Shown in pieces: positions 16,308-24,693 of a DNA stretch of 64,000 bases. The notes beneath the pieces are model-generated. The model was not told where the DNA came from and did not search any database. It saw only the letters and a program-made list of their open reading frames with translations. Source of the stretch: CAVREM01 sp963728825. Lineage in GTDB: Bacteria; Acidobacteriota; Vicinamibacteria; Vicinamibacterales; CAVVIG01. Made by a program: the position numbers and the translations under genes. Position 1 is the first letter of the stretch. Every line of letters begins with the position of its first letter. Location of the stretch: positions 248,001 through 312,000 of the forward strand of contig CAVSLA010000002.1 in NCBI GenBank assembly GCA_963728825.1. The letters are read 5' to 3'.

Positions 16308-18989
16308 CTAATTGGCGAGCACCGATGGCCAGTCGAGCACGACGGTGATCGGTTCTCCGGCCGCATCGTGCACGATTCGGTTCACCAGGAAGGACTGGCC
16401 GTCCGGCGCCAGATCGTAGTAGGGCTCCCCAAAACCAGCGCCAGGATTCCTGGACAGACGTCCCGCCGCGAATAGAGGCTGCGGCCGTCCGGCTTTCAGG
16501 TCGGGCCCGTCCACAAGGTCCACGGCCATGAGGGTGTCGTTGAGATCGACGTAAATCAGCTGGCGGCCGTCTTGTCGCCAGCGTGGACCTACACCGCCGT
16601 CGGCGGAGACCCGCCGCCGGGCTCCGGGGTCGTCAATCGGTGCGACGTAGACCTCTGCCTTCCCGGTTTCCGATGACATGAACGCGACCCAGCGGCTGTT
16701 CGGCGCAATGCGCGCATCCTGTTCGACCGAAGGCGTGCGGAGGTACGGACGCGGCACGCCTTGTGGCGTGAGTGGCAACAACCAGATGTCGCGAATCGTC
16801 GCCCGGTTGGCATCGCTGTAGACGAGGTAACGGCCGTCTTGCGATGCGTCCATGGGTTGCTGGACACCATCCAAAGCCAGGCGGAGCTCGTGGCCCCCTC
16901 GACCATCGGAGCGCTTCTGATAGATATCCGGAGGACCCTGCGCGCCGGCTAACCGGAAGAACAGCAGGTTGCCGTCGGCCGACCACACCGGCCTGGTAGC
17001 GCCGCCCGGGTCGGATGTAAACCTTGTCGGGATGCCGGTCTCTCGATCGAAGATCGAGATGTCGGCCATTCCCGTTCGCGGATCGATGACCGCAACCGCG
17101 ACCGCTCGCCCGCTCGACGAAATCCGAACATCTTCGTACGAGGCGCGCGGCCCCATCGCTCCGATCTGTCGGCCTGACCGGTCGAACCACACCAACTCGG
17201 ATACGGTTGGTCCGCCGTGGTAGGCAAGCACGCCATTGTCGGAGATCGCGAACTGGGCCAGACCGGTGGCCTTGTAGTACCAGAGGCGATCGGCGACCGT
17301 CATCGGGTCGCCTTCCATCCGATAACTGTGCAGATCGAATCGTCGCGCCAGCAACGCGCCATCCTGGCCATAGAGAAGATGTCCGGAAGGGGAATAGACC
17401 ACCCGCGAGTCGATGTCCCCGATGCGCGTGACCGCCGCATCGGCGATCGATCCGACGAAAGCGGTGTGACGCCGTCGCGTCTCTCCTTCGTCGGCGATGG
17501 TGGCCACGTAGAGAAAGTGAACGCCGTCGGGCAGGAAGCTGGGCCAGTAATGCTCGCTCTCACCCTTCGCCGGGTCGACGACCGTGACCTGCGTCACGGG
17601 TCCGCCGGCCGCTGACACTCGGTACACGCCGCCACTGCGCTGTTGCGCGGCGTCGGGCGCTTGCGCAAAGAGAATCGTGTCGTCGGGGCCCCACGTCGGC
17701 GCCGTGTCGACCGACGCGTTGCAGATCAGCTGCGGCGGCCCGCCATCCGGATCGATTCTCAGCAGCTGACCTGCGGCGAAGAACCCGAGGGAGCGGCCGT
17801 CGGGCGCCCAGAATGGCATCCGCGCGTTTTCGGTGCCGTCAAGCGGCCGCGCATCCTGCGAGCTCAAAGGCCGTACCCACAAACGGTTGCGACCCTCGTG
17901 TGCGGCGACGAACGCGAGCTGTCGGCCATCGCGGGTCAACGCCAGGCTGCTGACCGCTTCAGGGGGCTCCAGCCGTGCTCCAGGAGGCAGCGAGATGTGG
18001 AACGTGCCGGCGGCGACAGGGCTTTCCTGCTGACGAAGCGCAGCACCGGCGACCACCAACGCGGCTGCAGCCAACGCCCCCGCGATGCCGATCGCGATGG
18101 CACGTGAACGCGGGGTGACCGCGCCTTCGGCCGGATCCCCGGCCTCGATCGCTCCCAGCTGAAACAGGATGTCCCGCACCGATTGCCATCGTTCCTCGGG
18201 ATCCTTGGCCAGGCATCGAGCGACGAGCCGGTCGAACGCCGGTGGGACTCCTGACTGGATCGCAGACGGAGGAGTCGGATCCTGTTCGCGGATTGCCACG
18301 GCCAGACCGGTCTGGCTTGCACCGTCGAAGGCTTTGCGACCGGTGGCCATTTCGTACAAGACGGATCCGAACGCGAACACGTCCGCGCGAAAGTCGACAT
18401 CTTGTCCATCGATCTGTTCAGGCGCCATGTACGGTGGCGTGCCCGGTACAGCCCCTGTCGACTCGACTGAGCTGCCGAGCGGTCGCGCGCCGATGGGGCC
18501 GGCTGGCGCTGGACGGCCTGTCAACGCGACCCCGAAGTCGAGCAGCTTCGCGCCTACCCTGGTCAGCATCACGTTGCCCGGCTTCAGGTCGCGATGGACC
18601 ACGCCTTGTCCGTGTGCTGCGTCGAGAGCTTGGGCGATCTCGGTTCCGACACGGACCACGGCGTCAAAGGGCAGCGCTCCCCGGTGCAACCGCTGGGCGA
18701 GCGTTTCACCCTGCAGCAATTCCATCACCAGGAAATCGATTTCCTGGTGTGAGCCGACGTCGTAGAGCGCACAAATGTTGGGGTGGTTCAGCAGCGACGC
18801 GGCGCGGGCCTCGGCGATCAGCCGATGACGGGACGCCGGGTCCTGGGCGATCTCGGAGGAGATGATCTTGATCGCGACCGCGCGGTCGAGGCGTGTATCG
18901 CGGGCACGATAGACCTCACCCATCCCGCCCTGGCCGAGCGGCGTCAGGACCTCGTAGGGACCGAGGCGCGTTCCCGCCAGCATGGGCAT
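16308..18989 (-). CDS. Membrane Ser/Thr protein kinase with TolB-like propeller sensor
   Basis: 893 residues in three parts. Residues 1-270 form a Hanks-type kinase with the P-loop GQGGMGEVYRARD, VAIKII lysine, VVHRDLKPGNVM catalytic loop, LLDFGVAL metal loop and PPYMAPEQ activation end. A single transmembrane segment follows at about 297-318 (AIAIGIAGALAAAALVVAGA). The extracytoplasmic part (about 330-893) is a PD40/TolB-like propeller with repeats such as FWAPDGRSLGFFAAGQ, VWSADGNLLFFRL and MDASQDGRYLVYSD. The layout suggests a receptor kinase that senses something outside and phosphorylates cytoplasmic targets, perhaps the nearby FHA protein. A TATAAT lies 12 bases before the ATG with no ribosome-binding site. 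Confidence 0.95.
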   Translation of the reverse strand: MPMLAGTRLGPYEVLTPLGQGGMGEVYRARDTRLDRAVAIKIISSEIAQDPASRHRLIAEARAASLLNHPNICALYDVGSHQEIDFLVMELLQGETLAQRLHRGALPFDAVVRVGTEIAQALDAAHGQGVVHRDLKPGNVMLTRVGAKLLDFGVALTGRPAPAGPIGARPLGSSVESTGAVPGTPPYMAPEQIDGQDVDFRADVFAFGSVLYEMATGRKAFDGASQTGLAVAIREQDPTPPSAIQSGVPPAFDRLVARCLAKDPEERWQSVRDILFQLGAIEAGDPAEGAVTPRSRAIAIGIAGALAAAALVVAGAALRQQESPVAAGTFHISLPPGARLEPPEAVSSLALTRDGRQLAFVAAHEGRNRLWVRPLSSQDARPLDGTENARMPFWAPDGRSLGFFAAGQLLRIDPDGGPPQLICNASVDTAPTWGPDDTILFAQAPDAAQQRSGGVYRVSAAGGPVTQVTVVDPAKGESEHYWPSFLPDGVHFLYVATIADEGETRRRHTAFVGSIADAAVTRIGDIDSRVVYSPSGHLLYGQDGALLARRFDLHSYRMEGDPMTVADRLWYYKATGLAQFAISDNGVLAYHGGPTVSELVWFDRSGRQIGAMGPRASYEDVRISSSGRAVAVAVIDPRTGMADISIFDRETGIPTRFTSDPGGATRPVWSADGNLLFFRLAGAQGPPDIYQKRSDGRGGHELRLALDGVQQPMDASQDGRYLVYSDANRATIRDIWLLPLTPQGVPRPYLRTPSVEQDARIAPNSRWVAFMSSETGKAEVYVAPIDDPGARRRVSADGGVGPRWRQDGRQLIYVDLNDTLMAVDLVDGPDLKAGRPQPLFAAGRLSRNPGAGFGEPYYDLAPDGQSFLVNRIVHDAAGEPITVVLDWPSVLAN

Positions 18990-19001
18990 CGGAACGCGCC
19001 G

Positions 19002-19007
19002 ATTATA
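19002..19007 (-). promoter_or_regulatory. -10 box for the kinase gene, near-leaderless
   Basis: TATAAT on the minus strand, 12 bases before the ATG at 18989, within the 28-bp gap behind the carboxylesterase gene. The predicted leader is about 5 bases, so the kinase can be transcribed separately from the esterase. Confidence 0.5.
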
Positions 19008-19017
19008 GCAATCGGCC

Positions 19018-20676
19018 TTACGGCGCCGCTGCCGGAACCGCGCCGGTCACCGCGCGCAGGAAGTACGGCTCCCAGAAGTCGCACGCTGCCTCGCGCAGCC
19101 GCAGACCTTCACGGATCGGTGCGCCGAGCACGAGATATTTGTCGGCGCCTCGCCCCTGCCCGCTCGGATGTCTGAACGCCGGCCAGTGCACCACGCCATC
19201 GTCGGCCGCATTCGGATTGGCATCGGCGGCGAATCGCGCCCAGTAGCCGGCCATCGAACGGAAGAATTCGCGATCGGCGCCGTTCAGTGGGTAATTCGAC
19301 GGCGGGCCGAAGTTGTTTCCGAACAGCAGGTTCAGCTCGAGGCCGTGAATCGCCCGTTGTCCGGCGACGGCGTCGACGTGGTACTCGAAAGAGTATTGAT
19401 ACACCGGCGTGCCGGTCCTCTCGACGGAGCGCGCCACGCGACGCGTCTCGCAGACGTATTCGAGGTCCCCGACAATCAGGGCAAGTGTTTCCTTGCGCCG
19501 GAGGAGGGCGTCCTCGGGAGAAGCGGACGCGGGCACCGGATACATTGACTGGATGGCTGCAGCATCGCCGCCGAATTCCGTGCCGAGGACGGCATCGTAC
19601 TGCTCTCCAGTCAGGCCTCCAGGAAAACTGCGATCGACGAACGGCCACCCTTCGTCACCATTGGTGCCAATCATCAGCGGAACCCGGGCGAACCCGCCAC
19701 TCTCGAACAGGGAGCGCGGCTGATCGGGAAGCTCGAGCCCATCGACGACCGGACTCCATTGGACGCGCTGACCCTCCAGGACCTGATCCGCGCCGATCGG
19801 CAGCGCGTTCAGTACCTGATCCCGCGTCCGTGATCGCAGACATGTCAGCACCTGCGCGGGATCGAGGCACCCGAGCGCCACGGCGAAGTTGTTGCCCTGC
19901 GCCTCCGCTTCGGTCAGGGTCCGCCACCGCAGAGACGGAGTCCCGCTCTGGATGATCGCTCGATCGTAGAGCCTGGCGCTGCCGGGGGAGACGAGATGGA
20001 GGCCGACGCTCAATCCGCCGGCCGACGATCCCGCGATGGTAATCCGCTGGGGATCGCCGCCGAACGCGGCGATGTGCTCGCGCACCCAGCCGAACGCCGC
20101 ACGTTGATCGAGCAGCCCGAAATTGCCCGACGAGGGATATCCAGGGTCTTCTGCCGAGAGCGCCGCGTGCGCGAAAAACCCGAACGGGCCGAGTCGGTAG
20201 TTGGCCGCTACAACAATTGCACCGGTCGCTTCGGCGAAGTTCTGGCCATTGGCCGCCGCCAGGTTCGCCGACGCGGCAACGAAAGCGCCAGGATGCAGCC
20301 AGACGATGACCGGTGCAGGCGACGCGGGCACAGGATCGGGCGTCCAGATGTTCACTTTCAGGCAGTCTTCGCTTCCTGCCGGCAATCCGGTCGCCGCACT
20401 GAAGGCCGCGCAGTTGACGGCGGCATTGGCATTCAGCGTCGAGGGCGCCCAGGCGGCGGCCGGCTGTGGCGGCCGCCAGCGCCGTGCGCCGACCGGCGGC
20501 GCGCCGTAGGGGACGCCGATGAACGCACAAGAGGCGCCGCGATCGATCCCCTGCACATTGCCGTTGGTAGTCGAGGTGAGACACGAGACGCCTTGGGTGC
20601 GCGTCTCGCGGGATGAAAGACCGAAGACGATGACTGCCAGGGTCCCGAGAATGGCTGCGCGCCGATAAGTTCCCAT
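19018..20676 (-). CDS. Exported type-B carboxylesterase
   Basis: 552 residues from the ATG at 20676, chosen for its GGAGG and for the signal peptide beginning there (YRRAAILGTLAVIVFGL); the frame is open further upstream. It has FIGVPYGAPPVGARRW, the family signature EDCLKVNIWTPD, and the nucleophile elbow GSSAGG with S218. It also has the acid motif GTNGDEGWPF and IHGLELNLLFGN with the catalytic His. The oxyanion segment reads HPGAF instead of the usual HGGGF, a notable deviation. Such enzymes hydrolyse carboxylic esters outside the cytoplasm. It is divergent from the winged-helix/FHA regulator and upstream of the kinase gene. Confidence 0.93.
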   Translation of the reverse strand: MGTYRRAAILGTLAVIVFGLSSRETRTQGVSCLTSTTNGNVQGIDRGASCAFIGVPYGAPPVGARRWRPPQPAAAWAPSTLNANAAVNCAAFSAATGLPAGSEDCLKVNIWTPDPVPASPAPVIVWLHPGAFVAASANLAAANGQNFAEATGAIVVAANYRLGPFGFFAHAALSAEDPGYPSSGNFGLLDQRAAFGWVREHIAAFGGDPQRITIAGSSAGGLSVGLHLVSPGSARLYDRAIIQSGTPSLRWRTLTEAEAQGNNFAVALGCLDPAQVLTCLRSRTRDQVLNALPIGADQVLEGQRVQWSPVVDGLELPDQPRSLFESGGFARVPLMIGTNGDEGWPFVDRSFPGGLTGEQYDAVLGTEFGGDAAAIQSMYPVPASASPEDALLRRKETLALIVGDLEYVCETRRVARSVERTGTPVYQYSFEYHVDAVAGQRAIHGLELNLLFGNNFGPPSNYPLNGADREFFRSMAGYWARFAADANPNAADDGVVHWPAFRHPSGQGRGADKYLVLGAPIREGLRLREAACDFWEPYFLRAVTGAVPAAAP

Positions 20677-20763
20677 GCGTCCTCCGCGCGTAATATGAGT
20701 GCCGGCGGGCTGCGATGTCTTGACGCTTCGATGACTTTTGCGAGGCGTTTCCATGAGGGAGTC

Positions 20764-21414
20764 ATGAGGCTGACCTTCGGTGAGATGACGCTCGACACCG
20801 ATGCCCGGCAGCTGCGGCGTGGCAGCGAGCCGCTGTCGCTTTCGCCCAAGGCTTTCGATCTGCTCGCGCACCTGATCGAGCAACACCCGCGTGCGCTCTC
20901 GAAGGACGAGCTGCACCATCGACTGTGGCCCGGCACCTTCGTGTCGGAGACCAACCTGGCGGGCCTCGTCGCCGAAATCCGTCGGGCGTTGCAGGACGAT
21001 GCGCGGACGCCGCGGTATGTTCGGACCGTGCAGCGATTCGGATACGCGTTCGCGGGGAGAGTCGGGTCTGAGATGGTTCGAGAGATGCCGCCGGTGCGAC
21101 CGGGGCCCTGCCGGCTCGTCATGGGGAAACGGGAAATTCCGCTGATGGACGGCGAGAACGTGCTCGGCCGCGAGCTCGAGAGCGGCGCGCTTGATTCCGT
21201 CAGCGTCTCGCGCCGTCACGCAAAGATCGTGGTCGAAGGCACGCTCGCCTATCTCGAAGACCTCGGCAGCAAGAACGGGACGTTCCTTCGCGGACGTCGG
21301 ATTCGGGCACGGAAAACACTTGCCGACGGCGACACCATCCAGCTCGGCTCCGTGTCGCTCGTCTTCCGCGTGCCGGCCAGCACTCGATCGACCCGGACCT
21401 GGAAGCGCCGCTGA
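20764..21414 (+). CDS. Winged-helix DNA-binding protein with C-terminal FHA domain
   Basis: 216 residues from ATG 20764, which directly precedes the conserved wHTH start (LTFGEMTLDTDARQLRRG). Residues 1-98 are an OmpR/PhoB-type winged helix, with LSPKAFDLLAHLIEQHP, KDELHHRLWPGTFVSETNL and YVRTVQRFGYAF. Residues 115-205 are an FHA domain with the phosphothreonine-binding set G135-R136, S149-R-R-H152 and N171-G-T. There is no receiver domain or membrane segment. The design implies a transcription factor controlled by binding a phosphothreonine peptide rather than by aspartate phosphorylation. It is divergent from the carboxylesterase and two genes from a Ser/Thr kinase, which could be its partner. 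Confidence 0.92.
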   Translation: MRLTFGEMTLDTDARQLRRGSEPLSLSPKAFDLLAHLIEQHPRALSKDELHHRLWPGTFVSETNLAGLVAEIRRALQDDARTPRYVRTVQRFGYAFAGRVGSEMVREMPPVRPGPCRLVMGKREIPLMDGENVLGRELESGALDSVSVSRRHAKIVVEGTLAYLEDLGSKNGTFLRGRRIRARKTLADGDTIQLGSVSLVFRVPASTRSTRTWKRR

Positions 21415-21477
21415 GGGTGGCTCGTCTCCCGCAGGCGATTTCGCGTAGGATCACGCCGTCGAAGTGGAGGGCCGTCG

Positions 21478-22404
21478 ATGTTCCGGTTGGTCGTGATCGC
21501 CGCGGTGCTGTTCATCCCCTACGCTGCTGTGTTTGCCCAGGCGCAGCGAACACCGGCGGAAGGTGTCTATACGAGCGAGCAAGCCACCGCTGGACAAGCC
21601 GTCTACCGGGCGCAGTGCTCGGGCTGTCATGGTCCGACCCTGGGTGGGAACGCCGGTCCCGCTCTTCGCGGCGACAACTTCCTCAAGAATTGGGGCGGCC
21701 GGTCGCTCGAAGAGCTCGCCTCCAAAATCCAGAACACGATGCCGGCCAGCGCGCCGGGCAAGCTGACGCGCGAGCAGACCGTCACGCTCGTCGCCTACGT
21801 CCTGCAGGCGGGTAAATTCCCCGTCGGCCGCGATGGGCTGACCGATGAGGCCTCGCTCAAGCAGATTGCCTTTCCAGGTGGCGCCCCCACGCAGGCCGCG
21901 CCGGCTGGGTCCGCAGCCCAGGCGCTCGCGCTGCGGCCGATGGGCAACCTCGCGCAGATCATGCGCGGCATTCTTTTTCCGAGCTCGAACGTCATCTTCA
22001 GCGTGCAGGGGCAGGACCCGGCGGCCCCCAAGCCGCCCTATAAGCAGGATGCGGGCGGCTTCAACTGGGCGGACTGGGGCGCCGGCATCTATCCCGGGTG
22101 GGAACTGGTCGATTACGCGGCGGTGTCAATCGCCGACGTGGCGCCGCTGCTGCTCGTGCCGCGGCCCTGTGAGAACGGCCGGCCGGCGCCGGTCGAGCGC
22201 GACGACTGGGTGAAGTTCACGCGCGAAATGGTGGACGCGGCGCGGGAAGTCTACAAGGCTTCGCAGACGCGCAAGCAGGATCTCGTCAGCGACGCGACCA
22301 ACGTGCTCGCCGACGCCTGCCTGAATTGCCATGTCGCCTATCGCGACAAAGAAGGCGGGACCGCCGCCGATCCGTCGAACAAGGCGGCGCGATGCATGCC
22401 GTAA
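21478..22404 (+). CDS. Dihaem c-type cytochrome
   Basis: 308 residues with a signal peptide (FRLVVIAAVLFIPYAAVFA). The first haem site C47-S-G-C50-H51 lies in a class I cytochrome c domain ending MPASAPGKLTREQTVTLVAYVL. A second site, C281-L-N-C284-H285, lies near the C-terminus in a helical region resembling cytochrome c-prime (DDWVKFTREMVDAAREVYKAS). Between them is a Pro/Ala linker. It is likely a periplasmic electron carrier for PQQ or molybdenum enzymes. The NHL-propeller gene follows after 10 bases with its own AAGGAG, so the two form an operon. Confidence 0.92.
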   Translation: MFRLVVIAAVLFIPYAAVFAQAQRTPAEGVYTSEQATAGQAVYRAQCSGCHGPTLGGNAGPALRGDNFLKNWGGRSLEELASKIQNTMPASAPGKLTREQTVTLVAYVLQAGKFPVGRDGLTDEASLKQIAFPGGAPTQAAPAGSAAQALALRPMGNLAQIMRGILFPSSNVIFSVQGQDPAAPKPPYKQDAGGFNWADWGAGIYPGWELVDYAAVSIADVAPLLLVPRPCENGRPAPVERDDWVKFTREMVDAAREVYKASQTRKQDLVSDATNVLADACLNCHVAYRDKEGGTAADPSNKAARCMP

Positions 22405-22414
22405 GGAGTTTTCC

Positions 22415-23353
22415 ATGTGGTACTTGATCGTCGCAGCATTGGTCCAGGCGGTCAGCGGAGTCCTGAGCGCACCCGATCCGGCGCAGATGGAGAAAGCGCC
22501 CGATCTCGGCTACCGGCCCGTGCCGCACGGGTTGCAGATGCCGTCCTCCATCACGATGGGCGCGCCGTCGGGCGTGGGCGTCACGTCGGATGGGCACCTG
22601 ATCGTCTTCAACCGGGGGCCGAATGCGCTCCTGGAGTTCGATGCGAAGGGCGCGTTCGTCCGGACGATCGGTCAGGAGAAATTCGTGCGGCCGCACGGCT
22701 TCCGCATCGACCCGCAGGGCAACCTGTGGACCACCGACGTCAACGGGCACACGGTGAGCAAGATGACCCGCCAGGGCGAGGTGCTGCTGACGCTCGGGAC
22801 GAAAGGTCAGGCGGGTGAGTGGAACGAAGCCGCCGGCACGCGCCTGCTGAACGAGCCGACCGATCTCGCGTTCGGCGCCAGCGGCGAGATCTTCCTGCTG
22901 CAGGGCCACGGCCGCGGCGAGCCGCGGATGCTGAAGTTCGATCGGAGCGGCAAGCTGCTGAAGACCTGGGGCGGCGCGGGCACTGGGCCGGGGCAGTTCG
23001 ACACCTCGCACTCGGTCGTCGTCGATCGCAAGGGGCTCGTCTACGTCGCCGACCGGCAGAACCGCCGCGTGCAGATCTTCGACGGCGACGGCAAGTACAT
23101 CAAGGAGTGGAAGTACGCCGGGCTGCCGTGCGGGCTCTACTTCGGCCCCGGCGAGCAGCTGTACATGGTCAGCGGATTCGCGGGACAGATTCTGACGCTC
23201 GACTCGAATGGAAAGGCGACTGCCGCGACGGGACAGCCCGGCAAGGCGCTCGGCGAGTTCGGCGAGGCTCATTACATGGCGCTTGGTCCCCAGGGCGAAA
23301 TCTGGGTCGCGGACACCGTCAAGCCCGAGCTTCACAAATTCGTCAGAAAGTAG
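22415..23353 (+). CDS. Exported NHL-repeat six-bladed propeller protein
   Basis: 312 residues from ATG 22415, placed by AAGGAG 7 bases upstream and a signal peptide (WYLIVAALVQAVSGVLS). NHL-type blades repeat through the chain: GVGVTSDGHLIVFNRGPN, PHGFRIDPQGNLWTTDVNGH, PTDLAFGASGEIFLL, SHSVVVDRKGLVYVADRQNRR and HYMALGPQGEIWVADTV. The pattern is close to the peptidyl-alpha-hydroxyglycine lyase-like group, but its lyase residues cannot be assigned here. The TAG stop is the first triplet of a REP palindrome. Probable partner of the upstream cytochrome. Confidence 0.9.
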   Translation: MWYLIVAALVQAVSGVLSAPDPAQMEKAPDLGYRPVPHGLQMPSSITMGAPSGVGVTSDGHLIVFNRGPNALLEFDAKGAFVRTIGQEKFVRPHGFRIDPQGNLWTTDVNGHTVSKMTRQGEVLLTLGTKGQAGEWNEAAGTRLLNEPTDLAFGASGEIFLLQGHGRGEPRMLKFDRSGKLLKTWGGAGTGPGQFDTSHSVVVDRKGLVYVADRQNRRVQIFDGDGKYIKEWKYAGLPCGLYFGPGEQLYMVSGFAGQILTLDSNGKATAATGQPGKALGEFGEAHYMALGPQGEIWVADTVKPELHKFVRK

Positions 23354-23468
23354 GGCGGACCTCTCAGGTCCGCCTGCGTATGTAGGCCGGGTCTTTTTTT
23401 ACGCGGCAGTTTGGTGCATGTAGGCCGGGTCTTTAGACCCGGCTTCGGACCTAAGAGGTCCGCCCTAC
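23351..23468. repeat. REP-like cluster between convergent genes
   Basis: It contains a full palindrome TAGGGCGGACCT-CTC-AGGTCCGCC (23351-23374), a left half TGTAGGCCGGGTC (23381-23393) followed by a T run, a full GGCCGGGTC-TTTA-GACCCGGC (23422-23443) and a full CGGACCT-AAG-AGGTCCGCCCTAC (23446-23468). The first copy supplies the TAG stop of the NHL gene and the last supplies the TAG stop of ltrA. Confidence 0.92.
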
Positions 23469-24581
23469 GGTTGCGTCCCGCTCGACAACGGCAATCGCGA
23501 CGAGCATGCCGAGCAGGGTGACCATCGCGACCCACGGCCGTGCGCCGCCGGCGATCACCGTGGCCGCGGCCGCCGCGGTAAGCGCGATGCGCCATCCGAG
23601 CGTACGGCCCGTGGCCCTCCAGATCGCCACTGCGGTCCCGCACACGAACAGCACGGCGCCGCCGGCCAATGCGACACGCACGCTCATCTCGAGAGCCTCA
23701 TTGGGGTGAGCGAGCGCGACTTCGGTGGCGGCGGCCATCGCGACGATTCCGCACAACATCGGAAAATGGATCACGCTGAACACGTCGCGGGCCAGAGCGC
23801 TGCGAGCGTTGCCCAGACATGCCGCCAATGCGTGCTCGAACGCGTGCCGGACGTGGCCGAAGTAGCTCCACCAGAGCCCGCAGGTCACCGCGACCGCCAG
23901 GACGCCGGTGAGGGTGGCGATTGGCGTGGCCGGTGCTTCGGACAGACCGGCCGCGGCCACGATCAGGGTCTCCCCGAGCGCGATGATCACGATCAGCCCG
24001 TGGCGCTCGACGAAGTGATCCGAATGCAGATTCCAGCCTTCTTGCCGTCCACCGACGCCGGCGGCAACCAGATCGAGAGCGATGGCGAGCGCCCACCACC
24101 AGTACTGCGCGCTCCCGCCGGCGACCGCTCCGATGACCACCGCGGCCAGCCCGGTCACGGAGAGCAGCCCGAACACGAGCACGGCGTGCCGCTGGAGCGG
24201 GTCGCTCCAGGCGACCCAGTAATAGAGCAGCATGCCGATCGTGCGGACGGCGAGGTACGGTACCGCGAACCCGAGGGCGCCTTCGCCGAGCGCGTGCGGA
24301 ATCCCCACCGCCAGGAAGAACGCGACCGCCGTCGCCAGCAGCGTCGCGACCTGCACGCGGGGATGATCGGTGTTCGCGGCGTTCAGCGCCCAGGTGAACT
24401 GGGTCCAGGCCCACCACACCAGCCAGAAGACCAGCAGCGCCGAACCCGCCGACCGCCAGTCCACATGGCCATGCAGCAGTGCCGCGACCTGGGTGACCGA
24501 ATAGACGAACACCAGGTCGAAGAACAGCTCGACGAAAGTGACCTTCTGGTCGTCGGGAGAGACAATGGAAACGGTCGTCAC
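23451..24581 (-). CDS. ltrA: Low-temperature-requirement A (LtrA) family membrane protein
   Basis: 376 residues with about 10-11 membrane helices. It opens with the LtrA hallmark KVTFVELFFDLVFVYSVTQV, then has WWAWTQFTWALNAANT, LHSDHFVERHGLIVIIALGE and WWSYFGHVRHAFEHA, all typical of the family. Members are integral membrane proteins of unknown biochemical function, first linked to cold growth in Listeria. The start is a GTG at 24581. The last residues VGRTS and the TAG stop come from a REP element that overlaps the gene end, so the native C-terminus may have been altered by the insertion. Confidence 0.92.
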   Translation of the reverse strand: MTTVSIVSPDDQKVTFVELFFDLVFVYSVTQVAALLHGHVDWRSAGSALLVFWLVWWAWTQFTWALNAANTDHPRVQVATLLATAVAFFLAVGIPHALGEGALGFAVPYLAVRTIGMLLYYWVAWSDPLQRHAVLVFGLLSVTGLAAVVIGAVAGGSAQYWWWALAIALDLVAAGVGGRQEGWNLHSDHFVERHGLIVIIALGETLIVAAAGLSEAPATPIATLTGVLAVAVTCGLWWSYFGHVRHAFEHALAACLGNARSALARDVFSVIHFPMLCGIVAMAAATEVALAHPNEALEMSVRVALAGGAVLFVCGTAVAIWRATGRTLGWRIALTAAAAATVIAGGARPWVAMVTLLGMLVAIAVVERDATVGRTS

Positions 24582-24693
24582 TCAGGCCGCCGGTGGCTGG
24601 ATTCTCCGTGGGATGCGGCCCGTTGGTCAAACGTGTGAACCGGCGTGTGTTCGTGTGCTGAGCCCTGCCCGGTGACCGCCCGATAAGGGAAAC

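Noticed and set aside
19018..21219. Extension of the carboxylesterase to 733 residues
   Set aside because: The added 181 residues are antisense to the wHTH/FHA gene. The ATG at 20676 has GGAGG and a signal peptide.
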